Source: Thauera carbonicopians
GTDB lineage: Bacteria; Pseudomonadota; Gammaproteobacteria; Burkholderiales; Rhodocyclaceae
Direction of reading: 5' to 3'
Assembly (NCBI RefSeq): GCF_025699485.1
Contig: NZ_JANUXN010000002.1
Coordinates: 434,001-498,000, forward strand
DNA: 64,000 bases
In this document: positions 35,264 to 45,131 of the stretch, one piece after another
How the letters are laid out: each line of letters starts with the position of its first letter
Position numbering within the stretch: the stretch's first letter is position 1
Program-made: the position numbers and the translations under genes
Notes under the pieces: model-generated
Databases searched by the model: none
What the model saw: the letters and a program-made list of their open reading frames with translations, nothing else
What the model was told of the DNA's origin: nothing

Positions 35264-36583
35264 ATGGCATTCCAGCAAGGCCTCAGCGGCCTGAGTTCTT
35301 CCTCCAAGGCGCTCGACGTCATTTCCAACAACGTTGCCAACGCCAGCACCGTGGGCTTCAAGAATTCCGGCACGGTATTCGCGGACGCCTATGCCTCGTC
35401 GCTGACCGGCGCGGTGTCGAAAATCCAGATCGGCATCGGCAGCGCGGTGCAGGCGGTGCGCCAGGCCTTCACCCAGGGCAACGTCACCACCACCAGCAAC
35501 CCGCTGGACATGGCGATCAACGGCAACGGCTTCTTCGAGATCGAACTGCAGAACGGCGGCTACGCGCTGACCCGCAACGGCCAGTTCGACATCAACAAGC
35601 AGGGCTACATCATCACCGCGCTGGGCGACAGGCTGATGGGCTACCAGACGGTCGATCCGGTGTCGGGCGATGTCGCGGCGCCGGCGACTTCCTCGGTGGA
35701 CAGCTTCCGTCCGCTGATCGTGCCCGCGTCGGGCATCGGCGCCGTGCAAACGACGGAAATGAGCCTGAACCTGAATCTGAGCGCGGATGCGGAAACGATC
35801 GACGGTGCCGCGATGCCGCTCGATCCGAGCGACCCCCTGACCTATACCTATTCCACCGGAATAAAGATCTTCGACACCCTGGGCAAGGAACACACCTTGT
35901 CCTTCTATTTCGCCCGACGCACCGACGTCGTCGATACCACGACGACGCCGCCCAGCTACAGCGAGTGGGATGTCTACACCGTCGTCGACAACGATCCGGG
36001 CTCGCTCACCCACAACTCCACGCTCGGCTTCGACGGCCTGGGCCGGATCGCCGAGGTCACGCCGCATGCGACGGCGGCCGTCACGCCGCCGGCCAATGGC
36101 TCGGTGTTCAGTGCCCTGCTCGGCACGGATGCGGTCAACCCGAGCGAGGCCACGCTGGCGATGAACTCGATCACGCAGTTCGGCGGCGAATCCAAGCCGC
36201 GTGAACTGCTGCAGAACGGCGCCGCGCCGGGCGAGATCGCCGGTCTGGCGATCAGCCGCAACGGCGTCATCCAGGCGCGCTACACCAACGGCGTTTCCAA
36301 GGACATCGGCATCGTCAATCTGACCACCGTACGCAACAACAACGGCTTGTCGCCCATCGGTAACAACTACTGGGTCGAGACGCCCGAGTCCGGCGGTTTC
36401 GCGCGCGGCACGCCGGGCAATGGCATGAACGGTGTCATCTCCGCCGGCCAGGTCGAGGAATCCAACGTCGACCTCACCCAGGAACTGGTGCAGATGATCA
36501 TCCAGCAGCGCAACTACCAGGCCAACGCCCAGTCGATCCGCACGCAGGACCAGATCCTGCAGACGCTGGTCAACCTGCGCTGA
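35264..36583 (+). CDS. flgE: Flagellar hook protein FlgE
   Basis: 439 aa hook subunit. N-terminal rod-like signature (GLSSSSKALDVISNNVANAS, TVGFKNSGTVFADAYAS), central FlgE D2 domain and C-terminal helix (ESNVDLTQELVQMIIQQRNY, then QTLVNLR). A little longer than the E. coli protein (402), with the extra length in the surface-exposed middle. Sixteen bases after flgD. Confidence 0.97.
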   Translation: MAFQQGLSGLSSSSKALDVISNNVANASTVGFKNSGTVFADAYASSLTGAVSKIQIGIGSAVQAVRQAFTQGNVTTTSNPLDMAINGNGFFEIELQNGGYALTRNGQFDINKQGYIITALGDRLMGYQTVDPVSGDVAAPATSSVDSFRPLIVPASGIGAVQTTEMSLNLNLSADAETIDGAAMPLDPSDPLTYTYSTGIKIFDTLGKEHTLSFYFARRTDVVDTTTTPPSYSEWDVYTVVDNDPGSLTHNSTLGFDGLGRIAEVTPHATAAVTPPANGSVFSALLGTDAVNPSEATLAMNSITQFGGESKPRELLQNGAAPGEIAGLAISRNGVIQARYTNGVSKDIGIVNLTTVRNNNGLSPIGNNYWVETPESGGFARGTPGNGMNGVISAGQVEESNVDLTQELVQMIIQQRNYQANAQSIRTQDQILQTLVNLR

Positions 36584-36630
36584 TGAGGGCAGGGCGTCGT
36601 TCCGGGTTTGCAGGATAGGGAGAACAGAAC

Positions 36631-37365
36631 ATGGATCGGGTGATCTACACCGCGATGACCGGCGCCACCGGCACGATGAACCAGCAGGCGGCGGTGTCGA
36701 ACAACATCGCCAACGCCTCGTCCACCGGCTTTCGCGCGCAGATGCACAAGCTGCGCGGAGTGGAAATCCAGACCGAGGCCTTCCGCAGCCGCTCGTTCGC
36801 GGTCGATGCCAGCATCGCCAACGACTTCACTCCGGGGCCGATCCAATACACCGGGCGGCCCTACGACGTGGCGGTGGAGGGCAAGGGTTGGCTGGCCGTG
36901 CGGCTGCCCGACGGCAGCGAAGCCTATACCCGCAACGGCAGCCTGGCGCTGAGTCCGGCCGGCATCCTGCAGACCCGCGAGGGCCTGCCGGTGATCGGCG
37001 ACGGCGGGCCGATCGCGCTGCCGCCCGACACCGAGATCGTCATCGGCCGCGACGGCTCGGTGTCGTCGATCGATCCGAACGGCAACATCGTCAATGTCGT
37101 CGCCCAGCTCAAGCTGGTGAATCCGCCCGAAGCCGAGCTGGTGCGCGGCGACGACGGCCTGTTCCGGCTCGCCGGCGGCACGCCCGCGCCGGCCGACGAG
37201 AACGTGCAGGTCGCCGGCGGCTATCTGGAAGGCAGCAACGTCAATGTCGCCGACCAGATGGTGCAGATGATCTCGCTCGCCCGCCAGTTCGAGATGCAGG
37301 TGCGCATGCTGCAGACCGCCGAAGCCAACGACCGTGCTGCGGCGCAGGTGCTGGGGGCGCGTTGA
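36631..37365 (+). CDS. flgF: Flagellar rod protein FlgF
   Basis: 244 aa proximal rod protein. It opens MDRVIYTAMTGATGTMNQQA with the AVSNNIANASSTGFRAQ signature and ends in a conserved helix (GSNVNVADQMVQMISLARQF). Last gene of the first rod/hook unit: a 181-base gap with its own sigma-54 element separates it from flgG. Confidence 0.96.
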   Translation: MDRVIYTAMTGATGTMNQQAAVSNNIANASSTGFRAQMHKLRGVEIQTEAFRSRSFAVDASIANDFTPGPIQYTGRPYDVAVEGKGWLAVRLPDGSEAYTRNGSLALSPAGILQTREGLPVIGDGGPIALPPDTEIVIGRDGSVSSIDPNGNIVNVVAQLKLVNPPEAELVRGDDGLFRLAGGTPAPADENVQVAGGYLEGSNVNVADQMVQMISLARQFEMQVRMLQTAEANDRAAAQVLGAR

Positions 37366-37408
37366 GATTGCGGCCGCTGCTCCGCGGCAGCCGCGCCTCG
37401 TACGGAAT

Positions 37409-37423
37409 TAGCACGGTTTTTGC
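37409..37423 (+). promoter_or_regulatory. Sigma-54-like promoter of flgGHIJ
   Basis: TAGCACG-GTTT-TTGC matches the sigma-54 consensus except that the first G of the -24 GG is A. Spacing is exact. It sits in the unusually long flgF-flgG gap, about 125 bases upstream of flgG, implying that flgG and following genes have their own promoter. Confidence 0.6.
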
Positions 37424-37546
37424 GTTGTTTATCGCGGGATGGCCGGGGCCGGCAAAGGCCTAGACTGATCCCATGCACGAACGGCAATCGCCGCCGCGTG
37501 CCGGCAAAGCCTGCCGGCACGGCAATGCAGAACAGAGGACTTCATC

Positions 37547-38329
37547 ATGATCCGCTCCCTGTGGACCGCCCGCACCGGGCTCGATGCCCAGCAGACTTCG
37601 CTGGACGTGATCTCCAACAATCTGGCCAACGTATCGACCAACGGCTACAAGCGCCAGCGCGCCGTGTTCGAGGACTTGCTGTACCAGACGATGCGCCAGC
37701 CGGGCGCACAGACCACGCAGCAGACGCAGGTCTCCAGCGGCCTGCAGATAGGCACCGGTGTGCGTCCGGTGGCCACCGAGCGCATCTTCACCCAGGGCAG
37801 CCCACAGCAGACCGGCGGCTCGCTGGACCTGGCGATCCAGGGCAACGGCTTCCTGCAGATCGCGATGCCCGACGGCACCACCGCCTATACCCGCGACGGT
37901 GCGCTGCAGCTCGACAACCAGGGCAACGTCATCACCGCCAGCGGCTATCCGCTGCTCGACGCCATCCAGATTCCGGCCGACGCCACGCAGATCTCCATCG
38001 GCAAGGACGGCACGGTCACGGTCAAGCTGCCGAACCAGGTCGAGATGCAGCCGGTCGGCCAGATCCAGGTGGCGACTTTCATCAACCCGGGCGGCCTGCA
38101 GAGCATGGGCGAGAACCTGTTCTACGAGACGGCGTCGAGCGGCGAGGCCACGCCGACCGAGCCGGGCACCAATGGCGCGGGCGTCATCAACCAGGGCTAC
38201 GTCGAGAATTCGAACGTCAACGTCGCCGAGGAACTCGTCAGCATGATCGTCACGCAGCGCGCCTACGAGCTGAATTCGCGCGCCATCTCCACGTCCGACC
38301 AGATGCTGGGCCGGCTCACCCAGCTGTGA
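37547..38329 (+). CDS. flgG: Flagellar distal rod protein FlgG
   Basis: 260 aa, the drive-shaft distal rod protein. N-terminal signature ([35 protein letters not shown]), the conserved central [20 protein letters not shown] and the C-terminal helix ([20 protein letters not shown]). Exactly the family length. Heads flgGHIJ behind its own sigma-54-like site. Confidence 0.97.
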   Translation: MIRSLWTARTGLDAQQTSLDVISNNLANVSTNGYKRQRAVFEDLLYQTMRQPGAQTTQQTQVSSGLQIGTGVRPVATERIFTQGSPQQTGGSLDLAIQGNGFLQIAMPDGTTAYTRDGALQLDNQGNVITASGYPLLDAIQIPADATQISIGKDGTVTVKLPNQVEMQPVGQIQVATFINPGGLQSMGENLFYETASSGEATPTEPGTNGAGVINQGYVENSNVNVAEELVSMIVTQRAYELNSRAISTSDQMLGRLTQL

Positions 38330-38333
38330 GCGC

Positions 38334-39017
38334 ATGGCCATGAAACTGCTGTCTGCATCCTGGCTTGCCGTCGCGGTGGCGCTGCTGTCGGGCTGTGCCG
38401 CCATCGAAACCGTGCCGCCGACCGCCGTGCATCAGCCGATGAGCGTGCGCCCGGACGGCCAGGCTCCGGCGCCCGCCGCGAACGGCGCCATCTACCAGGC
38501 GGCGCTGGCGCGCCCGCTGTTCGAGGACAGGCGCGCGCGCCACGTCGGCGACATCATCACGATCAACCTGGTCGAGCGCAACACCGCGACCAAGAGCGCC
38601 AACACCAGCGCGACGCGCAGCTCCGAAATGACGGGCGGCATCACCGCCTCGTCGCGCCTGCCGCTGGGCGGGCTCAATGGACTGAACGTCGAGGCCGGCG
38701 TCGACTCCGGCTTCAACGGCGCAGGCTCCGCCCGTGCCAACAACGCCTTCAACGGCACGATCACGGTCACGGTCATCGATGTCTACGCGAACGGCAACCT
38801 GCTGGTGTCGGGCGAGAAGATGCTGGCCATCAATCAGGGCAACGAATTCATCCGCTTCTCGGGCGTGGTCGATCCCAACACCGTTACATCGACCAATACG
38901 GTGCAGTCGATCCAGGTCGCCGATGCGCGCATCGAATACCGCGGTACCGGCGTCATCGACCAGTCCAACACCATGGGCTGGCTGCAGCGCTTCTTCCTCG
39001 CCATCCTGCCTTTCTGA
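38334..39017 (+). CDS. flgH: Flagellar L-ring lipoprotein FlgH
   Basis: 227 aa outer-membrane L-ring protein. Lipoprotein signal with lipobox LLSGC (Cys at about residue 22). Mature part contains [40 protein letters not shown] and the [18 protein letters not shown] region typical of FlgH. Start at 38334 or the second ATG at 38340; four bases after flgG either way suggests coupling. Confidence 0.97.
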   Translation: MAMKLLSASWLAVAVALLSGCAAIETVPPTAVHQPMSVRPDGQAPAPAANGAIYQAALARPLFEDRRARHVGDIITINLVERNTATKSANTSATRSSEMTGGITASSRLPLGGLNGLNVEAGVDSGFNGAGSARANNAFNGTITVTVIDVYANGNLLVSGEKMLAINQGNEFIRFSGVVDPNTVTSTNTVQSIQVADARIEYRGTGVIDQSNTMGWLQRFFLAILPF

Positions 39018-39029
39018 ACGGGGCCAGAC

Positions 39030-40157
39030 ATGAATGCCTTCCGAACCCTGCTGACGCGCGCGCTGGTGGTGGCCGTGGCGGCCGGCATCTTCTTCGTGTC
39101 GGCGGCCGAGGCCGCGCCCGAGCGCATCAAGGACCTGGCCACCATCGCCGGCGTGCGCGAGAACCAGCTCGTCGGCTACGGTCTGGTGGTCGGCCTCGAC
39201 GGCAGCGGCGACCAGACCACGCAGACGCCCTTCACCAAGCAGAGCATCGTCAACATGCTGGGCAACATGGGCGTCACCGTGCCGCAGGGCACCAACATGC
39301 AGTTGAAGAACGTCGCCGCGGTGATGGTGACGGCCAGTCTGCCGCCCTTCGCCCGGCCCGGCCAGGCGATCGATGTCACCGTGTCGTCGATCGGCAACGC
39401 CAAGAGTCTGCGCGGCGGCACGCTGGTGATGACGCCGCTGAAGGGCGCGGACGGCCAGGTGTATGCGGTGGCCCAGGGCAATCTCGCCGTCGGCGGCGCG
39501 GGCGGCGCGGCGGGCGGCGCGGCGCAGACCATCAACCATCTGGCGGCCGGGCGGATTCCCGGCGGCGCCACGGTGGAGCGCGGCGTGGCCGCGGCGGTCG
39601 GGCAGGGCGAGTTCGTCATGGTCGAGCTCAATGAAGCCGATTTCCACACCGCCGGCAAGGTGGTCGATGCCATCAACGCGATCGCGCCGGGCTCGGCCTA
39701 CGCTCTGGACGGCCGCAGCATCCAGGTCACGGCGCCGCAGGACGTGTCGCGCCGCGTGGCCTTCCTCGGCCGGATCGAGAATCTGAGGGTGGCACCGGGC
39801 GAGCAGATCGCCAAGGTCATCGTCAATTCGCGCACCGGCTCGGTGGTCATGAACCAGCGCGTGACGCTGCAGAACGTGGCGGTGTCGCACGGCAACCTTA
39901 CCGTCACCGTCGACAGCCAGACTGAAGTCAGCCAGCCGGCGCCGTTCTCGCGCGGCGAGACGGTGGCGGCGCAGAACCAGGGCCGGGTGGATATCCAGCA
40001 GGACGGCGGCAGCATCCACAACGTGCGTGCCGGCGGAAACCTGGCCGATGTGGTCAAGGCGCTCAACGCATTGGGCGCCAAACCGATGGATCTGGTCAGT
40101 ATCCTGCAGGCGATGAAGGCGGCCGGCGCGCTGCGCGCCGAGCTGGAAATCATCTGA
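39030..40157 (+). CDS. flgI: Flagellar P-ring protein FlgI
   Basis: 375 aa periplasmic P-ring subunit. Signal peptide to about residue 27 ([12 protein letters not shown]) followed by the invariant [39 protein letters not shown] and [20 protein letters not shown]. Full family length. Its assembly needs FlgA, encoded at the left end of this flg group. Confidence 0.98.
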   Translation: MNAFRTLLTRALVVAVAAGIFFVSAAEAAPERIKDLATIAGVRENQLVGYGLVVGLDGSGDQTTQTPFTKQSIVNMLGNMGVTVPQGTNMQLKNVAAVMVTASLPPFARPGQAIDVTVSSIGNAKSLRGGTLVMTPLKGADGQVYAVAQGNLAVGGAGGAAGGAAQTINHLAAGRIPGGATVERGVAAAVGQGEFVMVELNEADFHTAGKVVDAINAIAPGSAYALDGRSIQVTAPQDVSRRVAFLGRIENLRVAPGEQIAKVIVNSRTGSVVMNQRVTLQNVAVSHGNLTVTVDSQTEVSQPAPFSRGETVAAQNQGRVDIQQDGGSIHNVRAGGNLADVVKALNALGAKPMDLVSILQAMKAAGALRAELEII

Positions 40158-40166
40158 GGACGGGCC

Positions 40167-41213
40167 ATGAACGCCGGCGTCCAGCTCAACGCCCTCGATC
40201 CCAACTCGCTTGGCGAGCTGCAGCGGCTCGCCCGCACCGAAGGCCGCTCGAATGAAGCCCTGCGCGCGGCCTCGAAGCAGTTCGAGGCCTTGTTCATGCA
40301 GATGATGCTGAAATCGATGCGCGACGCCACGCCGCAGAACAGCCTGCTCGACAGCGACCAGACCCGCATGTACCAGAGTCTGCTCGACCAGCAGATGGCA
40401 CTGAACCTGTCGCAGGGGCGCGGCACCGGCCTCGCCGATACGCTGTTCCGCCAGCTCGGCGGCAAGGACGAAGGCGCAGCGGGCGCGGATGCCCTGGCTG
40501 CGCTCACACAGGCCGGGCAGGCGGAGCAGGGCGGCAAGGATAGCTTTTCGCTTGCCGGCGTGGTTCGCGGCGCGGCAATATCTGCCGTCGCGCGGCGCGC
40601 GGTGCCGATTCAGGCCCGTGCCGAGGCTGCTGCGCCGGCTGCCTCCGGCGATGCCAAGGCGGCCGGCGGCGCCGTGCTCGAAGCCGGCTTCAGGGAGGCG
40701 ATCCAGCGCGTGCGCGAGCTTGGCGGCGCGGTGTCGGACAAGGTCCGCGGCTTCGTCGCCGAGGTGTGGCCACATGCCGTCGAAGCCAGCAAGCGTACCG
40801 GCATTCCGCCGGCCTTCATGGTGGCGCAGGCGGCGCTGGAAACGGGCTGGGGCGAGAAGCAGTTGCGCCATGCCGATGGCAGTCCCAGCCACAACCTGTT
40901 CAATATCAAGGCCGGCTCGGCCTGGCGCGGTCGGACCGTCGACCGCGAGGTCACCGAATACGCCGACGGCCGCCCCTATGCCGAGGCGGCACGTTTCCGC
41001 TCGTATTCGTCCTATGCCGAATCCTTCCGCGACTATGTCAGCCTGATGGCGCGCAGCCCGCGCTACGCCGGGGTGCTGGGCCAGACCGACGCCGCCGGCT
41101 TCGCCCGCAGCCTGCAGGACGCCGGCTATGCGACCGATCCGCAGTACGCCGACAAGCTCACCCGCATCATCGGCGGCACCACGCTGCGCAGTGCACTGGC
41201 GGGCATTGGCTGA
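40167..41213 (+). CDS. flgJ: Flagellar rod assembly protein/muramidase FlgJ
   Basis: 348 aa two-domain protein. N-terminal rod cap (ASKQFEALFMQMMLKSMRDA, then RMYQSLLDQQMALNLSQGRG), a variable linker (about 115-185), and a C-terminal peptidoglycan hydrolase domain of the glucosaminidase family that opens the cell wall for the rod. The catalytic Glu is in VAQAALETGWGEKQL; SHNLFNIKAG and YAESFRDYVSLM follow. Dual-domain FlgJ is typical of beta- and gammaproteobacteria. Confidence 0.97.
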   Translation: MNAGVQLNALDPNSLGELQRLARTEGRSNEALRAASKQFEALFMQMMLKSMRDATPQNSLLDSDQTRMYQSLLDQQMALNLSQGRGTGLADTLFRQLGGKDEGAAGADALAALTQAGQAEQGGKDSFSLAGVVRGAAISAVARRAVPIQARAEAAAPAASGDAKAAGGAVLEAGFREAIQRVRELGGAVSDKVRGFVAEVWPHAVEASKRTGIPPAFMVAQAALETGWGEKQLRHADGSPSHNLFNIKAGSAWRGRTVDREVTEYADGRPYAEAARFRSYSSYAESFRDYVSLMARSPRYAGVLGQTDAAGFARSLQDAGYATDPQYADKLTRIIGGTTLRSALAGIG

Positions 41214-41255
41214 ACCTGCCGCTCCGGGTGGCCGCATGAATTGCCGGTTTTGGGG

Positions 41256-41270
41256 TGGCATCCTTCTTGC
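41256..41270 (+). promoter_or_regulatory. Sigma-54 promoter of flgKL
   Basis: TGGCATC-CTTC-TTGC followed by T is a near-perfect -24/-12 element with correct GG/GC spacing, ending 39 bases upstream of the flgK ATG. In enteric bacteria flgKL is read by sigma-28, so a sigma-54 element here places the junction proteins in the middle class. Confidence 0.85.
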
Positions 41271-41309
41271 TGAATCCTTTCCAGGCAATCGCGGATCAGG
41301 AAGACCATC

Positions 41310-43349
41310 ATGGCTGGCATGCTGAACATCGGAATGACGGGCCTCAATGCGGCACAGGCCCAGCTCAATACCACCAGTCACAACATCACCAACGCAGGGA
41401 CCACCGGCTACCACCGGCAAACGGTGGGGCAGAGCGCGCTGCAGCCCTTGTTCACCGGAGCGGGCTTTTTCGGCCAGGGCACCCAGGTGTCCTCGGTGAC
41501 GCGCAGCTACGACCGCTTCCTGGAAGGGCAGATCCTGCAGGCCGACAACCGCCGCTCGCAATATGCGGCCTACGGCGCGCAGGTCGGCCAGATCAACAAC
41601 CTGCTGGCCGATCGCACCACCGGCTTGTCACCGGCAATGGAGGGCTTTTTTGCCGGCGTGCAGGAAGTCGCTTCCAACCCGACCAGCGTGGCGGCGCGCC
41701 AGGCGCTGATTTCCAATGCCCAGTCGCTGGCGTCGCGCTTCCAGTCGCTGAATGCCCGGCTGGAAGAAATCCGCGACGGCGTCGAAGGCAGCATCGTGCA
41801 GACGGTCGAGTCGATCAACACGTATGCGCAGGCGATCGCGGACATGAACCAGCGCATCGTCGTCGCTCAGGCGGGCGGAGCCGGCACGCCGGCCAACGAC
41901 CTGCTGGACCAGCGCGACCAGCTGCTGGCCGAACTGAACAAGCTGGTGAAGATCACCGTCGTCGAGGAAACCGATGGCGCGCAGGCGAACGGTTCGGTGT
42001 CGGTGTTCATCGGCTCCGGGCAGTCGCTGGTGCTGCGCGGTACGGTATCGACCTTCGAAGTCGTGCCCAGCGCCAACGATCCGACACGCGGCGCGATCTC
42101 GATGGTGGCGCCGGGCGGCAACCGCATGGAACTGGCGGAATCGCTGCTGACGGGTGGAACGCTCGGCGGGCTGCTGGAGTTCCGCCGCGTGTCGCTCGAT
42201 GCCGCACAGAACGAACTGGGTCTGATCGCGCTGGGCATCACCGAAACCGTCAATGCCCAGCACAAGCTCGGCATCGACCTGGAAGGGGTCTTCGGCAAGG
42301 ACTTCTTCAAGCCGATCACGCCCACGATCGTGCCGGCCACGGCGGGCGTCAGCGCCGGCATCACCGATGTGAGCGCGGTGCGGGCCAGGGATTACCGCGT
42401 CGCCATCGACAGCGACGGTGGTGCGCTCAGGCTGTTTGCCGGCAACGAGGAACTGGCTTCCCTGAGCCTGCCGGCCGCCGGGCCGCTGACGCTGGACGGC
42501 GGCGGTCTGTCGGTCACGATTCCGGACGCGGCCAGCGTGCCGGCCAAGGGGCTGCTGATCCAGCCGACGCGCAACGCCGCGCGCGACATTTCCGTGGCCA
42601 TTTCCGATCCGCGCGAAATCGCCGCCGGCGGACCGATGTCGGTGACCGCGCCGCTGACCAATCAGGGCACGGGCAAGCTGGCCAATATCGATGTCCGCAG
42701 CAACGCCGGCATGGACGCTTCGGGTGACGGCAAGCCGGATTTCGCCGCCTTCTCGGCCAGCTTCAGCGGCACCAGCCTGTCGGTGCCGGCCGGCTACACG
42801 ATCGAGCGCCTGCGGCAGGACAGCGCGAGCGGACAGTGGCTGACGGATACAGGCTACCCGAGCGGCGGCACCGGCACGACCTTCGACCCGGCCACGGATT
42901 CGTCCGGTGCGCGCTTCCGCGTCACCGGCCCGGGTGGGTATGAGTTCGACTTCGAGTTCAGCGGCACGCCCGAGGCTGGCGACGCTTTCGCCTTCGCGCC
43001 GAACGCCGCCGGCGTCGCCGACAACCGCAATGCGGTCGCGCTCGGTGCGCTGCAGACGTCCAAGACCCTGCTGGCCGATGCCAGCGGGCGGCCGACCGCC
43101 ACGTTCCAGTCCGTCTATGCCCAGACCGTGACCACCGTCGGCAACAAGACGCGCGAAGCCCAGGTCAACGAAGCCGCGCAGCAGGCGCTGGTGACACAGG
43201 CCACCTCGGCGCGCGACAGCGTTTCGGGCGTCAATCTGGACGAGGAAGCAGCCAATCTGATCCGCTTCCAGCTTGCCTACCAGGCCTCGGCCCGCGTCAT
43301 GACCGTGGCGCAGCGGCTGTTCGACGAACTCATCGCCATCGGCCGCTGA
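41310..43349 (+). CDS. flgK: Flagellar hook-filament junction protein FlgK (HAP1)
   Basis: 679 aa junction protein. Conserved ends: MLNIGMTGLNAAQAQLNTTS, HNITNAGTTGYHRQTV at the N-terminus and GVNLDEEAANLIRFQLAYQA at the C-terminus. It is well over 100 residues longer than the E. coli protein (547), with extra variable beta-rich sequence from about 340 to 560, likely surface-exposed. Chaperoned by FlgN. Driven by a sigma-54 element 39 bases upstream. Confidence 0.96.
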   Translation: MAGMLNIGMTGLNAAQAQLNTTSHNITNAGTTGYHRQTVGQSALQPLFTGAGFFGQGTQVSSVTRSYDRFLEGQILQADNRRSQYAAYGAQVGQINNLLADRTTGLSPAMEGFFAGVQEVASNPTSVAARQALISNAQSLASRFQSLNARLEEIRDGVEGSIVQTVESINTYAQAIADMNQRIVVAQAGGAGTPANDLLDQRDQLLAELNKLVKITVVEETDGAQANGSVSVFIGSGQSLVLRGTVSTFEVVPSANDPTRGAISMVAPGGNRMELAESLLTGGTLGGLLEFRRVSLDAAQNELGLIALGITETVNAQHKLGIDLEGVFGKDFFKPITPTIVPATAGVSAGITDVSAVRARDYRVAIDSDGGALRLFAGNEELASLSLPAAGPLTLDGGGLSVTIPDAASVPAKGLLIQPTRNAARDISVAISDPREIAAGGPMSVTAPLTNQGTGKLANIDVRSNAGMDASGDGKPDFAAFSASFSGTSLSVPAGYTIERLRQDSASGQWLTDTGYPSGGTGTTFDPATDSSGARFRVTGPGGYEFDFEFSGTPEAGDAFAFAPNAAGVADNRNAVALGALQTSKTLLADASGRPTATFQSVYAQTVTTVGNKTREAQVNEAAQQALVTQATSARDSVSGVNLDEEAANLIRFQLAYQASARVMTVAQRLFDELIAIGR

Positions 43350-43372
43350 GCCGGAAACATCGGGAGAGCATC

Positions 43373-44575
43373 ATGCGCATTTCGTCCAACATGATCTACG
43401 ACCGTGGCGTGGCCTCGATCCAGCAGCAATGGTCGAACATCCTGCAGACCTCGCAGCAGGTGGCCACCGGCCGCCGCGTGCTGACGCCGGCCGACGACCC
43501 GATCGCTTCGGCCCGCGCACTCGAAATCGGCCAGACCCAGGCGGTCAACAAGCAGTTCTCGGTGAACATCGGCTACGCCGACGATGCGATGAAGCTGCTG
43601 GAAGCGCGCCTGGATGGGGCCGGTGAAATCCTGCACTACGTGCGCACGCGCGCCGTGCAGGCCGGCAACGGCGACAGCACGATGAAGCCGGAAGACCTGC
43701 GTGCGCTGGCGGTCGACATGAAGGCGCAGTTCGAAGCCATGCTGGCGCTGGCCAACAGCCAGGACGGCATGGGCGAGTACATCTTCGGCGGCTATCGTTC
43801 GCAGGCGCAGCCGTTCAACGGCAACCTGTCCGGCGTCAGCTATGCCGGGGACCAGGGCGAGCGCAGCATCCAGGTGTCGGCCTCGCGCTACATGCCGATC
43901 AGCCTGCCGGGCTCGGACGTGTTCGACCGTACGCTGACGCTCGACACCAACACGATCAAGATCCACGGCGCGATCGACAACAAGGGCAGCGCGGCGCCCG
44001 CCCTGAGCGCAGTCGACCCGGCGGCGGTGAACCAGGCGTCGCGCTATCAGCTTCGCTTCGATGAGGCGACCGGCGAATACAGCGTCACGCGCCTCGGCCA
44101 GGATGGCAACGAAGTGCCGCCGGCGACCACGCTGACGCCGCCGAGTGCCACCATCGACGGCCTGACGCTGTCCCTGCCGACGGCCGACGTGGCCGACGGC
44201 GACGCCTTCGAAATCTACGTGCCGTCGACCAGCATGCTCAACAACATGGCCATGTTCGCCGCCGCGCTGGAAAAGCAGAACGGCGTGTCGGGCATGACCG
44301 GAGCGGTTGCGTTCGCGCTGGAAACCTTCGATGCCAGCCAGGAAAGCATCCTGAAGGCGCGCGCCCAGATCGGTTCGCAACTGACCGAAACCGAGGCGCT
44401 GGCCAATCTCGGCAGCGATTTGAACATCCAGTACGCCGCCACGCTGTCCGACCTGATGGACGTCGATTACGTCGATGCGATCTCGCGCCTGACCCAGCAG
44501 CAGACTTACCTGCAGGCGGCGCAGATGTCCTTCATGCGGGTGTCCGGCCTGTCACTGTTCAACTACCTCAACTGA
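43373..44575 (+). CDS. flgL: Flagellar hook-filament junction protein FlgL (HAP3)
   Basis: 400 aa flagellin-like junction protein. N-terminal MRISSNMIYDRGVASIQQQW and GRRVLTPADDPIASARALEI, and C-terminal flagellin-type helix (VDYVDAISRLTQQQTYLQAA, ending SGLSLFNYLN). About 80 residues longer than in E. coli, with the insertion in the central variable domain. Twenty-three bases after flgK. No flagellin gene is in the window. Confidence 0.96.
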   Translation: MRISSNMIYDRGVASIQQQWSNILQTSQQVATGRRVLTPADDPIASARALEIGQTQAVNKQFSVNIGYADDAMKLLEARLDGAGEILHYVRTRAVQAGNGDSTMKPEDLRALAVDMKAQFEAMLALANSQDGMGEYIFGGYRSQAQPFNGNLSGVSYAGDQGERSIQVSASRYMPISLPGSDVFDRTLTLDTNTIKIHGAIDNKGSAAPALSAVDPAAVNQASRYQLRFDEATGEYSVTRLGQDGNEVPPATTLTPPSATIDGLTLSLPTADVADGDAFEIYVPSTSMLNNMAMFAAALEKQNGVSGMTGAVAFALETFDASQESILKARAQIGSQLTETEALANLGSDLNIQYAATLSDLMDVDYVDAISRLTQQQTYLQAAQMSFMRVSGLSLFNYLN

Positions 44576-44583
44576 GTGCCGCC

Positions 44584-45117
44584 ATGCCTGCCCGTTCCGC
44601 TCTGGCCCTCACTGCCGCCGCTGCGGCCGTGTTCGTCCTTGCCGGCTGCACCTCGGCGCCCAGAACCTCGGCGCCCGAACAGGCATCGGCTCCGTCCTCC
44701 GACCTGGAGCGAGCCCGGGCGTGGGTCGGAGATCAGGGGGCCCCGGTGGCGGCGATCGCCGGCGGGTTGCTGATGCTGAGCGACCTGAAGATGCTGAAGG
44801 TCGAGTACCTGGCCGGCGCCCTGGTGGCTTTTGCGATCTACGATCCGCTGGCGCCGACATGGCGGATCGACGTGCGCGAATCGGGTGCCGGTCGCGTGCG
44901 GATGGCGCTGCGCATGAAGTCGCTGATCACCGGTGGCGACGGCGAGGCGCGCCAGGTGTTCCTGCGCAATGCGCGCGAGATGGTCGAGGCGGGCGGCTTC
45001 GCCGGCTACGAGATCGTGCATTACGAGGAAGGCGTCGAATCGACGCGGCCGTTCGCGCACCGCTACGCCAATGCCGAGATCCGGCTGCTGAGATCGCAGA
45101 TCTTTCCCGCGCTCTGA
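44584..45117 (+). CDS. Small lipoprotein of unknown function after flgL
   Basis: 177 aa, unrecognised. The signal peptide ends in a lipobox (VFVLAGCTSAP, Cys at residue 22), so it should be lipid-anchored. The next 30 residues are Ser/Ala/Pro-rich, then a hydrophobic stretch (VAAIAGGLLMLSDLKMLKVE, YLAGALVAFAIYDP) and a C-terminal domain with charged alternation (VRMALRMKSLITGGDGEARQ, then RYANAEIRLLRSQIFPAL). It starts nine bases after the flgL stop on the same strand and converges on fliR, so it is probably co-expressed with flgKL. A role in sheath, polar anchoring or outer-membrane passage is possible but unproven. Confidence 0.8.
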   Translation: MPARSALALTAAAAAVFVLAGCTSAPRTSAPEQASAPSSDLERARAWVGDQGAPVAAIAGGLLMLSDLKMLKVEYLAGALVAFAIYDPLAPTWRIDVRESGAGRVRMALRMKSLITGGDGEARQVFLRNAREMVEAGGFAGYEIVHYEEGVESTRPFAHRYANAEIRLLRSQIFPAL

Positions 45118-45131
45118 GCCGGGTGCGGGGA

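Noticed and set aside
38316-41561. A 1081-codon open frame on the minus strand opposite flgG-flgK
   Set aside because: It lies antisense to five well-conserved flagellar genes, contains no recognisable domain and is rich in Arg, Gly, His and Val, as expected for a shadow frame in GC-rich DNA.
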